DNA from: Serendipita indica DSM 11827
Lineage: Eukaryota; Basidiomycota; Agaricomycetes; Sebacinales; Serendipitaceae
Reading direction: 5' to 3'
DNA length: 64,000 bases
Assembly: GCA_910890315.1 (NCBI GenBank)
Contig: CAJVGD010000002.1
Span: forward strand, 2,356,001-2,420,000
This document shows, piece by piece, positions 23,865 through 34,200 of the stretch. The notes beneath the pieces are model-generated. The model worked only from the letters and a program-made list of their open reading frames with translations. It had not been told where the DNA came from and made no database searches. Position 1 is the stretch's first letter. Each line of letters opens with the position of its first letter. A program made the position numbers and the translations under genes.

Positions 23865-25343
23865 CTATTCCGGTGGTTGTACTGTCCGTTCTCCATCTAG
23901 ATTTCGATGTCCCATCAAAGTCTGCACCCCCTCCGCTCTCCCTATACTTGAGACGACTTCCTTCTTTGATGGATGTTGCGCACTTGCACCGAGGTCTGGT
24001 TCGCAATCTTCAGCTTCCTCGTCTTTCGCCAATGGTCCTAGCCCCGTGCTGGCTCTCCGATCGTTCTCCCTCATGCGTCGCTTGACCTTGCCCGAGTACC
24101 CGCCCCAGCTCACTTCTCTCGCAATTCGATCCAGCCGCTTCTCCTCTTTGCTCATCTTCGCAAGAATATGCGCAGGCGGACCCTGCCGCATTCGCTGAAT
24201 AACCCGCTTGGTCATTTCCCCTCGACCCTCCCGCTCTCGTTCCCGAGTCTTGTTCTCAATCTTGAAAAGGCGCGCCGCTTTGATCGTTTTGAGCATCTCT
24301 GGTGTGTATGCTGATCTTGCGCGTGCGCTGTCCCGAGCGTGCCCCGCGCGTATGGATGCGAGTGTCGAGTGAAGCTTAGCCTCTGTCATGACACACGTCA
24401 GATCCAAGAATACCCGTCTGAACATATTCACCGTATTCCTTTGAGGCATACTCCGCCGAGCCCTCCATGCCCTCCTCGAGCAACCTCTGCTCCAGCTCCC
24501 GCTCAGCCCGGATATCTTCAAGCCATTCAGTGGCTTTTTGTTGTCTTTCTATGCGACGTATGCGAGCGAGAATCCTATGCTTGATCATCATCGTGATATG
24601 AATGGGTTGATTGCGCATGCGGGGGAGCGGCTTGTTGTACAAGGTCGGTCGCATGAATGCACCCGTCAAATACGGACGTTTCTTCATACGTTGTATCCAT
24701 TTCTGGGGGACGGTGAGGTTACACAACTCGCTTCCTACTCGCGCTACTCACCAGCTCTCGATCATACAACTCTTCCATCGCTTTGCGCTCCTTTTGGCGT
24801 CGGAGTAGGCCTTCATATCGTGCCACGACTTTTGCCTTGGGATGGTCCGTATCCAGTAGCTCCAGCACCTATGAAGGCCTCCAGAGATGTCAAGAGATTT
24901 TCATCCCAGCGCACCTTGTACCAGAATGTGAGAAATGCCCTGACTTTATACGGACTAGTGTTATGTTGCTCTCGTCGAAAGGCTGTACGAACGTGCCACT
25001 GTAGCTAAAAGACTCGTTTAAAATCCAACACGAGGCGCAAACGTGAATGGCGACGACGTACAGCGTGCCCGTGGAGCCTGGGGTCCCATTCCACAGCAGA
25101 AAACGGTTCAAATCTCCAAGTCTTGTCTCTCATTCCTCGTATAGGCGGTAATCGACGCAACAAGTCACGATAGAGACCCCATCGTGTCGGGATACGATGC
25201 GCCGCGAGTCGGTTGAACGGTACGCGTGGTCTGACGCGTCGAACTGCTGAAAACTCTTTCGCAAGATGTGCCCGATGCTGAAGAGACGCAGCAGAGATCA
25301 AGTCTGCCGCCGCGGTGATCGATGTTCGCGTCCAAGAAGTCAT
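23865..25343 (-). CDS. LYR-motif (Complex1_LYR-like) protein with a long charged tail
   Basis: The N-terminal region carries an LYR motif, RWGLYRDLLRRLPPIRG. The next exon supplies the Arg-rich second helix LQWHVRTAFRREQHNTSPY followed by KVRAFLTFWYK. This is the usual pattern of mitochondrial LYR adaptors that bind acyl-ACP and help respiratory-complex or Fe-S assembly. Short introns then lead to VLELLDTDHPKAKVVARYEG, KWIQRMKKRPYLTGAFMRP and a long basic coiled region (ERELEQRLLEEGMEGSAEY, REREREGRGEMTKRVIQRMR). One intron of only about 34 nt near 24390-24425 is inferred. At roughly 390 residues it is far longer than common LYR proteins, so the tail may carry a mitoribosome or RNA role. That is inference. 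Confidence 0.6.
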
Positions 25344-25653
25344 TCCGTTTAGCCGGTCTAAGCCTCAGAGCTCAAACGTGTACAAAAAAGAACGAGTTTT
25401 GTTGTCATCTACAACGAAGTGGTACAAGGTATCCGGGTGTGTATGGAACACGCTGCTGCTATGCGTGTAGGGCCAAAACGAACGTGAGGAGTGAGAATCC
25501 CATGCTACAAAGACGGGAGGAAGGGTATATCGCTGCTATTTCAAAACCAAGCGTAAAAAGAAAGAATCGTGATAGTGACCGAGCACTGTCGTAGAGAATT
25601 CCGTCCACCAATTTCTAGTTTCTGTTTCATTGAATCATGAAGAATTGTTTGCT

Positions 25654-26837
25654 TTAAATGCCGCGCATGACGCGGGAGCGAACAGCAAAGGTTCTTTCCT
25701 GAACTGGAACGACGGCTGTAGGTGCAGGAGCGCGCTTCTTGGATGGAAGCTCCTGACGCTTGTGGGCGGCTTTGTTGGCGTGTCGCTTGATGAGAGGACC
25801 CTGTTGAACGATGCGTTTGATGACACGCTTCTTTTGACGTGAGCCACCGCAGCCACCACCCGTGGAGGTGGGTGTCGGAGAGCTGCTACCCGGGGTCGTG
25901 GACGAGCTCGACGCGACAATGGTTCCAGTTGGAGCATCAGATCCAGAGGTCGAGCTGCTTCCACCGGAAGTAGAGCCATTCGGGTCAGCGACAGCAATAG
26001 CCGCAAGGGGAGGGCCAGGGGGGGTGTACACGCTTCCGGGGTTGAAGACATTTGGGTCCAAAACACCGGGTTCCGTTGGGGAATATCCCCCTGGGAAAGT
26101 GACGACTTCTTTACCAGAGGGGATCGCCGACGCGGTGCGCGAGGGAGCACTGAGGCGAATTTGGATACAGGCCGGGTAAAACTCGACACCACCTTCGCTG
26201 AGACCGTTGTGCATGGCGATGAGGTCGTGGCGGATCAGGTACTCTCCGGCTGGGAGGGTTGGGGGGATCGTGAAGCTTGTCGTGCCGTTAGGACCAGTGG
26301 TGAGGTCCGCCATATACCAATTGTCTGTGCCAGGATATTTCCCAAGTTCGCTTACTTTGAAAAACTCGGCTTTGGCGGAATCAAATGTCGCGCAGCCGCC
26401 ATTTCCGCAGGAGGCCATCTAGAAATGCCGGGTCAATCTCAGGACGCTCAAAAAAAGCACTACAAACGAAGTTCACCACCCCACCAACTCGATGGACCCA
26501 AGTACCACCTTCTCCGTTGCGCCAGCTGAGAGCAACGGTGGAACCAGGAGCGGCGTCAGCGACGAGGCCCGCCTTTTGAGCATTGTGACCACAGTTGAGA
26601 TCCGGATTGTTTGTACCCTTTACCGGATCGACAGAGTTGACAGACCGAACGATATACTGGGCCGGATTCTCCAGAGGCATAGGTGCGGGATAGTGCTTGC
26701 CGTCAATCCAAACACCTATAAAGGATAATAAGAAATTGTAAGCAGTTAAATGCTTGTTACATACCAGAAAGAGTGCCATGAGCGGCCACCAGCGGCGCAA
26801 AGGCGGCAAGGGAGAGGAGAGCGAGTTGAGCAAACAT
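25654..26837 (-). CDS. Secreted AA9 lytic polysaccharide monooxygenase
   Basis: This copper enzyme cleaves cellulose or hemicellulose by oxidation. The 19-residue signal peptide MFAQLALLSLAAFAPLVAA ends directly before HGTLSG, so the mature protein starts with the copper-binding His. The second His lies in YLIRHDLIAMHNG and the axial Tyr region in VEFYPACIQIRL. The disulphide and core blocks LNCGHNAQKAG and MASCGNGGC are present. Introns fall after HGTLSG and between GGVVNF and MASCGN. After the catalytic core comes a Ser/Thr/Gly linker and then about 65 Lys/Arg-rich residues (QKKRVIKRIVQQGPLIKRHA) instead of a cellulose-binding module. The copper radical oxidase lies 4.4 kb upstream on the same strand. 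Confidence 0.92.
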
Positions 26838-27395
26838 GGCGGTTATGACTTGTGAAAGCAAAAAGAAACGTGCTCGGCAGCGTCGTGAAAGGAGATATCG
26901 TCAAGATTCTTGTGCTAGTTCGTCACAGACGTGAAAGAGGTCGTCGAAGAAAATCGTCGTCAAGTCACGAGCACACTACAGAGGCTCGCAGAAAGAGTTG
27001 CCGACGGAAGCAGCAAGCAAACAGCGACAAAAACGCCCGGGGGGGAAAGGGTACAAGGGGGGGAAGGTGGCGGATCTGGCCGTGTGCTTGCGAGGGGATT
27101 ATATACGCCAATGGTGCCTCGAGGCCGCGCCTCCCGTAAAAAAGCCTAATCACGACCCTCTTCGCAATTTGCCATATAAGTGTGAATTACTTGGCCGAAA
27201 ATAAGCCAAGCAGATGGGCAAAGGGTCTCTCGGCTACTCTAGCCAGCTTGGAAAATTTAAGAAAATCTGAGGAGGATTGGCTGAAAAAGGAGCAGAAAAG
27301 TAACCATGGGCGTGTCGGGAGCAGCGAAGATCACGCTGCTCGGCCAAAGCGCCGCTGAGCCGATTGTGCGTGACTTGTGTGTCCGTAACCACAGC

Positions 27396-27609
27396 AGCCA
27401 CAGGCCGATTGGAAGAGTCAATTCGGAATTTGAACGCGCCGCAGTTGCGTCTCCATCGGTCAATAGGGCGAGGAGGCCGATCTGGCATGTTTGGCGGACC
27501 TTGGGCTTGAGAACCTGTAAGCAATCTTATGAATTTGAATGTATATAGTCGCATCGTAGCGTCATTACGCGAGGCGTCGAGTGGTGAACCTAAGTGAAGT
27601 ACCACAAAC
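27396..27609 (+). repeat. Left arm of a 214-bp inverted repeat
   Basis: The reverse complement of this arm matches 27751-27964 at 211 of 214 positions by eye, with no gaps. A 141-bp unique spacer separates the arms. All three differences are transitions. Similarity fades quickly outside the arms. Both arms carry the same open frame, which is a result of the duplication and not evidence of a protein. Confidence 0.93.
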
Positions 27610-27750
27610 CGGATAGCGACCTGATGCTGACATGCCGCTCACCCTTGGTCAGGCAAACAAGTCAATTGGTCAGAGAGTTTTATGAGTTTTAGGTATTATT
27701 CCTCGCTACATCCCTTCTAATTTTTATAGTATGCTCAAACCCGACGTTCA

Positions 27751-27964
27751 GTTTGCGGTACTTCACTTAGGTTCACCACTCGACGCCTCGCGTAATGACG
27801 CTACGATGCGACTATATACATTCAAATTCATAAGATTGCTTACAGGTTCTCAAGCTCAAGGTCCGCCAAACATGCCAGATCGGCCTCCTCGCCCTATTGA
27901 CCGATGGAGACGCAACTGCGGCGCGTTCAGATTCCGAATTGACTCTTCCAATCGGCCTGTGGCT
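27751..27964 (-). repeat. Right arm of a 214-bp inverted repeat
   Basis: The partner of 27396-27609 in opposite orientation. The unit could be a foldback-type element, a deleted DNA transposon or a template-switch duplication. I see no transposase and no clear target-site duplication. Confidence 0.93.
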
Positions 27965-28663
27965 TCCATGGTTATGGACAGTACCCGACTGCGTCCCTCA
28001 CTTGGTTCTTCTAGCCTTGTGTAGATGCTCTATGGTGAAAATGTATGGTATTTATTTGTTCAAGGTCATAAAAGTTTACAGGACTGACATATGAACATGT
28101 TGGGTGCGTGAGGATAGTGCGCACAAGCCATGATCTCCAGGTTACTTAAGCCTCACGAACATTACTATAGTGTGGTATTATTCAGAGTAGGGTTACATTG
28201 CGAAAAAAAGAGAGATGCTGGGATCCCCCGAAGGAGATGCCCAGACCGGGAAATATTGAGCCAGTACTCGCTCCAAAGGAACGAATAGATCAAGAAGCAC
28301 TGAGGACGCCTAGAGGCCGCTGTGCTTTGTCAATGTTTCAAGACCAACACCCCGCAGGTCCTTGAAGGGGGATGTTCCAGCAAGGTAAGTATGCTGAACC
28401 ATGTTGCTCGCCCACGGCCTTTTATGTTCGCTGGCGCACGGATCCTTGGCCAAATGTCTGCTCACTTGTTCTGGCCGGCGGCCGCGTTGATTTATACATG
28501 AAATCTTCCATGGAGTGGTATAAACTATTCGTTTATAGACCAAAAACTACGATCACTATACATTATGTGCGCACACATACATCATCCAGGCGAAAAGTAT
28601 ACAAAATAGTAAGATCGAGTGGGGAATAGAGAGCAATACCTTAACAGAACAGGCCCCACAGGC

Positions 28664-29498
28664 TCATAGGCACACCTCGAGTAGCACCCAGTCTTGGACG
28701 GCACCGGGAGACTGTTTTAGCACCTCTACGGGTACTAGAAGATCCGTCGCGACGTCTACCCGTCGTAGACTAATTCGGACACTACTGTCATCACGAATTT
28801 TATATGCGATCTGCCATTCTCCATGGTCTTCCAAGGTGCCGCTCGTCTTGCCCATCTGGTCTGCAGTGACAAATGCCGGTCGGAAGTCAAACGTCGTTGC
28901 GGGCATCGTTCGGATGCACTCTTCCAAATCCGTTCGCAACTCGTCCGCCTATTGAAGGGGACGGTGTCAGCTAGAGGTTTGGTGAAGGGGGGTATGCTGA
29001 GGACGGACGTACATATTTCCGGGGGAACACTTCTTCCTGGTCTCGTCCTTGCAGGCGCGCTTCCACCTCGCCACGTAATGCACTCCTAACGTCCTCTGGA
29101 CTCAACCTGCGTTCATTCCACCACCTCTCAGGGATGCTGATCACGAAATTGACGCCGCCAATGTCTTGCGGTGGCTCAAAGGCCATGAGTACGACTTCGG
29201 TGTGTGCGAGCATGCCCTTGTTGTTGACAGGGAATGAAACAGCTTCACGTTTGAGGTGGACCAAGGCACGCATCTCGAGCGAGTTGCGTCTGCTAAACTC
29301 TTCCGTCTCGGGCACCTGTCCAAACGGCCGTAGTTGCTCGAGCGTGAATGCTCCCAGCCAACTATCAAATGTAGCCATTAAAGCGTCCTGCACCTGCGTT
29401 TGCTCCTCGTCAGTCATGGGTGCAAGATGAGGTGAGCGCCAACTGACCCTGACAGGTGAGCCTGCCGACGAGCGAGAGTTTGTAGGCGAATGAGGCAT
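28664..29498 (-). CDS. Two-exon protein of unknown function
   Basis: The first exon (29013-29498) encodes a folded-looking sequence: EEQTQVQDALMATFDSWLGA, MRALVHLKREAVSFPVNNKG, then IGGVNFVISIPERWWNERR. The second exon (28664-28948) continues ADELRTDLEECIRTMPATTF, GEWQIAYKIRDDSSVRISL and ends DWVLLEVCL. The 64-nt intron 28949-29012 has GTACGT and AATAG ends and keeps frame. There is no signal peptide or membrane segment. I do not recognise a family. It lies between the AA9 gene and the copper radical oxidase on the same strand. Confidence 0.65.
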
Positions 29499-31261
29499 TC
29501 TCCTATATGTCTTGGGACGAAATTGAGTGGAATAAACAGCGACAGGCAGATGATCTTTGGTGGGAGAAGGGCCAAGGGAGGGCCGCGCGGGGTGGCGCTC
29601 TTATAGTCGGACGAGGAAGGGGGCAGAGCCTGAAAGAGTCGGTCTTGGAACGAGAGAGAATACGGGTTTTGCCACATGTACCCCCTCCCGCCCTCGCGCC
29701 TGTTGCTGCGTCACGATAACCCGGATTAATCCGCGCCAAATTCGATGCACCGCTGTGCTCCGAATTCAAACCACAAGGAGCGCACATATTAGTGTCGCTG
29801 TGTATCTTGAGATTAACCCCTTTGCATAGTCCCAGCGACTCGCTGTCATTGTCGGCAACCATCAGAGCTAAAGGAAGGACCGCCGCCGTGTTCGGTTGGG
29901 TGCGCAAATGCCTGATATCTGAAAGGATCCTGTGGGTTCCGCATGCACCATTGTTCACATCAACGTCCCAGCACCCTGACGAATCCCAGCAGTAGGCGAG
30001 CCATTTCCTGATTCGCGATGACGGAGACAACTTGGTCTACTGACCTGACATCCATTTGATTGTTGCGTTTTTTCTATTGGGTGCTGGCTGAGAAAACTTG
30101 CCAGATGGTTGCGTTCAACTTGTGTATGCACCGCCAGTCTCCGAGAATGCAACGGCTATGTCGCGTACTAGCCGGAACGTCCACGGGTTCCAATGAACAA
30201 CGAAATGAAACAAAACTTTCCGCTCGGAAGCCAGCGTCCCTATAAACTACTGGATGCGCTCGAAACGCCAGCGGGTGAGTCCAAAGAATCAGCCAGTTTC
30301 GCTTAATTGTCAGTCCCATAGAATACAGATACGTGAGCGTGAAAACTCTGTATGGTATCGGTTGTGCAGTTAGGCAGGCTCGTCGGGACAGGGGAGCATA
30401 CCTAAGCATCTGTGCTATAGTTGGCTACGTGGATAATATCAAAATCTCTGCGATGATTCGATGATAATCGTGCTCTAGGGCATGGGCAAAATCAGGATCC
30501 AGTTCGGATCGCGCGGACACGCGTCCGGTCGGTGCTTTCAGTCTCCAAGGTCCCGGTTATCGATACTGAAGAGAGAATATGAGCATACAATAATAAGTAT
30601 CTCTACCAGCAAGTCACTCCATGCCTAGCATCTTGGAAGAACCCTCCATTACCGCCGTGCCTCCGGCGAGCACTTGAGACAGCCTCTTATCATTCAAGAC
30701 CACAAATGTGCCTATTCAGTCAGAATTGAGTGGCTATATTGGGCCTGGGAGCCTGTCTTCGCTCTGCCAGGTCCAGCTGGGTACCACTGGCGTGTTCACT
30801 GCGCACCACGCGGAGATTTACAGTATCTCGCATAAATTTTATGCGCATATATTCTATTTCCTCCCGAGCACACCCTAATGAGGTCACCTCGCCTTGCCGC
30901 CGCACAAATCACTGCGCGCGTCGCCGACAGAGGGATGCCCTGCTCATCATGTCTTCAGCACAAGCAAATGAAGGAGGTTGGGTCCTTTCTGCGTTTCGAA
31001 AACATGCCCACTCGCTCACACTCAGGCTAGCGCGCATTGGCTAAGGTTGAGTATAGCAACATCGATTTGATTCGACTAGGCAGCAACACCGCTGCGTACC
31101 TCTAGAGTCCATAGCTATGATCAATATCTATAGCATCAACAGAATTGGGAGCGAGACTATTAGTCGTCAACAAGTAGTGTAATCAAGAACAAGGGAGGTG
31201 GTTTTGTGTAAAGACCGGATAGCTCAGGGATAAAAGAACGAGCTAAATGTATGTAAATCGA
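29499..31261. other. Region without a recognised gene
   Basis: These 1.76 kb hold open frames on both strands (for example minus 29503-30030), but none shows splice-supported family features. The right end should contain the 3' UTR of the oxidase gene and the left end the promoter of the unknown gene. I see no repeat. Confidence 0.4.
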
Positions 31262-34200
31262 CTATTCGTAAATGGTACCGGGTCCGGGTGCGTTGAATTC
31301 GGGGAAAGGTGGCCAGGATGCCAAGTTTGCTGGATCACCACCGATGCGGACCCACTGGCTGTGAGAGGGAGTCGGCCCGTCCAATACGAACAATTGGAAC
31401 CATCCAGGCGGACAGACGTGCGAGTTGGGTGGTGCGACGATGGTGCATACATTGCCAGTGCATGAGAACTCCGGGAAGATTGTGCGTGTGCCAAACGTAT
31501 TGCCATGAGTGGTCGACATGGCGCCAAGGAGCGAGATACGCAGGTTGGAGATGGGCCCTTGGGGAAGGTTGACCGTAATCTGGTATGTTCCGCTGTATTC
31601 CCAGTCGCGTTCCACGATGGTGTACGTGGGCGGAATGCGGCCGTCGGTCAGGTAGGGTGGGACATAGACTTCCATGCCTACGGCCAGTCAGAATGGTTCT
31701 AACAGGAAGCAAAGAGACGTACGATATTCCTGAGGGTTGAGATTGTCTTCTGGGTCACTACCGCTGACAAGAACACGACCGTCCTGCGGGGGAGTCAGAG
31801 GGAATCATGACCTCGCATAAAGAGCTTACAGGAAGAAGAGTGGCCTCGCTGTGATACAGGCGCGCCACGATTGTCTGACCAAGGATAGAGAAACGCTGGT
31901 TGCGAGGCTTCGACGGATCATAAAGAATGGCCTGAAGGTTGGGCGTGTTGGCAAGACCAAAGCCTGCGACGCCATTCTTCGCTCCACCCATGATGAGGTA
32001 TGTACCGTCTGGCAAAGGAGCCATTATAGGCATCACACGCTTACCGCCAGGCATTCGCTCGATGACCCATTCACCGGCGCCTTCTGGCTCGATGGAGACA
32101 CAGTTGTCGAGGGCGAGACCAAAGGCACTTCCTCTACACAGCAATTAGACTCGATTATAAGATTAGCGGGAAGCTTACCCGCAGTGAGAATCTCGAGAGG
32201 CGCGGTGTATGGTGGGTACTGAGGGAGCGCGACCGAAGAGCCTTCCATAGGATAGGTACGGCCTAGGAAGCGTAAGTCGCTGATTACACATAGAGTATGA
32301 TAGGCTCACCTCCGCCTTGTACACTGACGGCGCCTGGGGCAATCGGGAACGTCTTCGTAGTGGCAAACGTAACCTCGTCGAGAATTCTGCCTTCGTTGTA
32401 ATAGATGACAAAGATTCCTCCGGTTGGCAGGACATAGACGAATGGATAAAGGTTGTTAGGGTCGGTACGGAGAAGCCAATCCATCGTCAACAAAGTAGGT
32501 CCGCCCTCAGGTTTGGGCAAGATCTCGAGGGTAGGGCGGGGCTTGCCGTTGGAGCCTTCTTCGCCACCGATAACGAGGATGGAGCCATTGGCCATTACGA
32601 GAGCAGAGGGATACCATCGTTGATCCTAGCAGAGAATGTCAGCTATGAGTACACGAAAGCGATGGGTTTTTACCTGGAGATGAATGAGGTCAAACTCTTC
32701 AATCCAGTCGGTCGTTCCATTGACACCAGGCGAACCGCTGGGAGTATACAATCGAACGCCCTTGGTGCTGTCCAATGACCATCCACCGACGCTGATGACA
32801 CGTCCTTTACGATCGGGAAGCACGATATTAGCGGCGCAGAAGACGTCGGATGAGACGTGCATCTCTCTCCACGCGTGAGCAAAGTCGTTGGTGATTGAAA
32901 GATCGAGCTCGTATGCGCCTGTCGAATTGGGTGCACCAGTTCCGTACTTCTCGAGGAAAGTAACCTTGTTGTTGAGGCCGAGCGTTGCGATAAGGGGGAT
33001 GACCACGCCGCCAATGAGGAATTCGTAACGGCCAGTGTTCGCGGGTGTATTCCAGACGAAGAGTGGATTTGGAGTCATATTCCAAGTGTAGATGTTGAGT
33101 TTACCAACTCCACCACAATAGTCTGTCGGAGATCCCGAGCATGGAATATTGCAATCTGCATCTGGGGCCTGAGCCGTCGTAATCTGCTCGACGTCTCCAC
33201 AGAAGCACTGGGTTCCAAACTCCAAACTTGCTGCGGGATAGCCGTAGCTGCTGCAGAGATTGAGGCAGCCCTCTACAGTGGTCGCGGTTTGGCTCTCAAT
33301 AATATGCTCGAAGAGACGAAGGCCACCAGGGGCTTCTGCGAAGCAACCATGATATTCATACGATCCAGGGAGTCCAGTGGTCTTGATGGTAGGAACTGGA
33401 TAGACCGGGAAGGTTGGCGTAGCCGCGTAGACGGTGAGTCGGTTGGGGCCACCACACGCGTGATCTGGATCACCCGCGCATGCCATATTACAATCAGCAT
33501 CCGAAGCAGCCTTTAAAAAAAGTCAGCCTGAGAGCGCCAAACCACATCTGCGACGTTGCAGAGAACCCTGCTCACCTTAACGGCCGCGTTCTGCATATGA
33601 TTTCCGCACCAACATTCTTGGGAGTACTGCGTACCAGCGATACTGTAACCTGCTGCAGAGCATTGAGCGATGCAGCTGAGTGCGGAGTTGCTCTGGCTGG
33701 CCGGCTGGACGAAGCCGAAGATACGGCCGTAGGCGTTGTCAACCCAACATCCATTGTACGTCCATGTTCCAGGAAGTCCAGTCGTGAGTGGTGGAACTCC
33801 TCCTCCACCTCCGCCGCCAGGGGGCGGATTCGTTGGAGGGGGAACGACGCCGTTGTACTTGTAGAGATTGAGCCTGTCAGGACCTCCACAGTAGTGAAGA
33901 GAATCGGATTGACAAAGCATATTACATCCAGAGTCGTCTGCCAATGCGCCGCCAACAGCATTTCCACAATCTATGAGCGAGTGTCAGTGGCTTGCATGTC
34001 AAGTTCGAGATGCTTACAGCATTCCGCGGCGTATTCGAGACCTGCATAGCTGTAACCTGCATTGTAGCATGCATCCATACAGCGTTGAGGAGTGGTGATG
34101 CCGTTGAGATTGGCTGCATAGGGAAGCGAACGAGCAGCTGCATTATCGCTCCAGCAACCTTGAGATTGCCAGTTTCCATACGTCTGAAGGAAGCTAGGAC

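Larger units (their letters stand above)
26838..28663. other. Intergenic region upstream of the AA9 gene, with an inverted repeat
   Basis: This 1.8-kb stretch holds the AA9 promoter and the 214-bp inverted repeat listed separately. The rest has no recognisable gene. The AA9 gene begins at its left edge, so the repeat lies about 560-1130 bp upstream of that start codon. Confidence 0.5.

Noticed and set aside
27234-28024. A pair of similar open frames on opposite strands
   Set aside because: The likeness comes from the inverted repeat itself; there are no codon-biased differences and no family match.
29503-30030. 175-codon minus-strand open frame
   Set aside because: No conserved-looking domain, no splice context and overlapping frames on the other strand; treated as chance.
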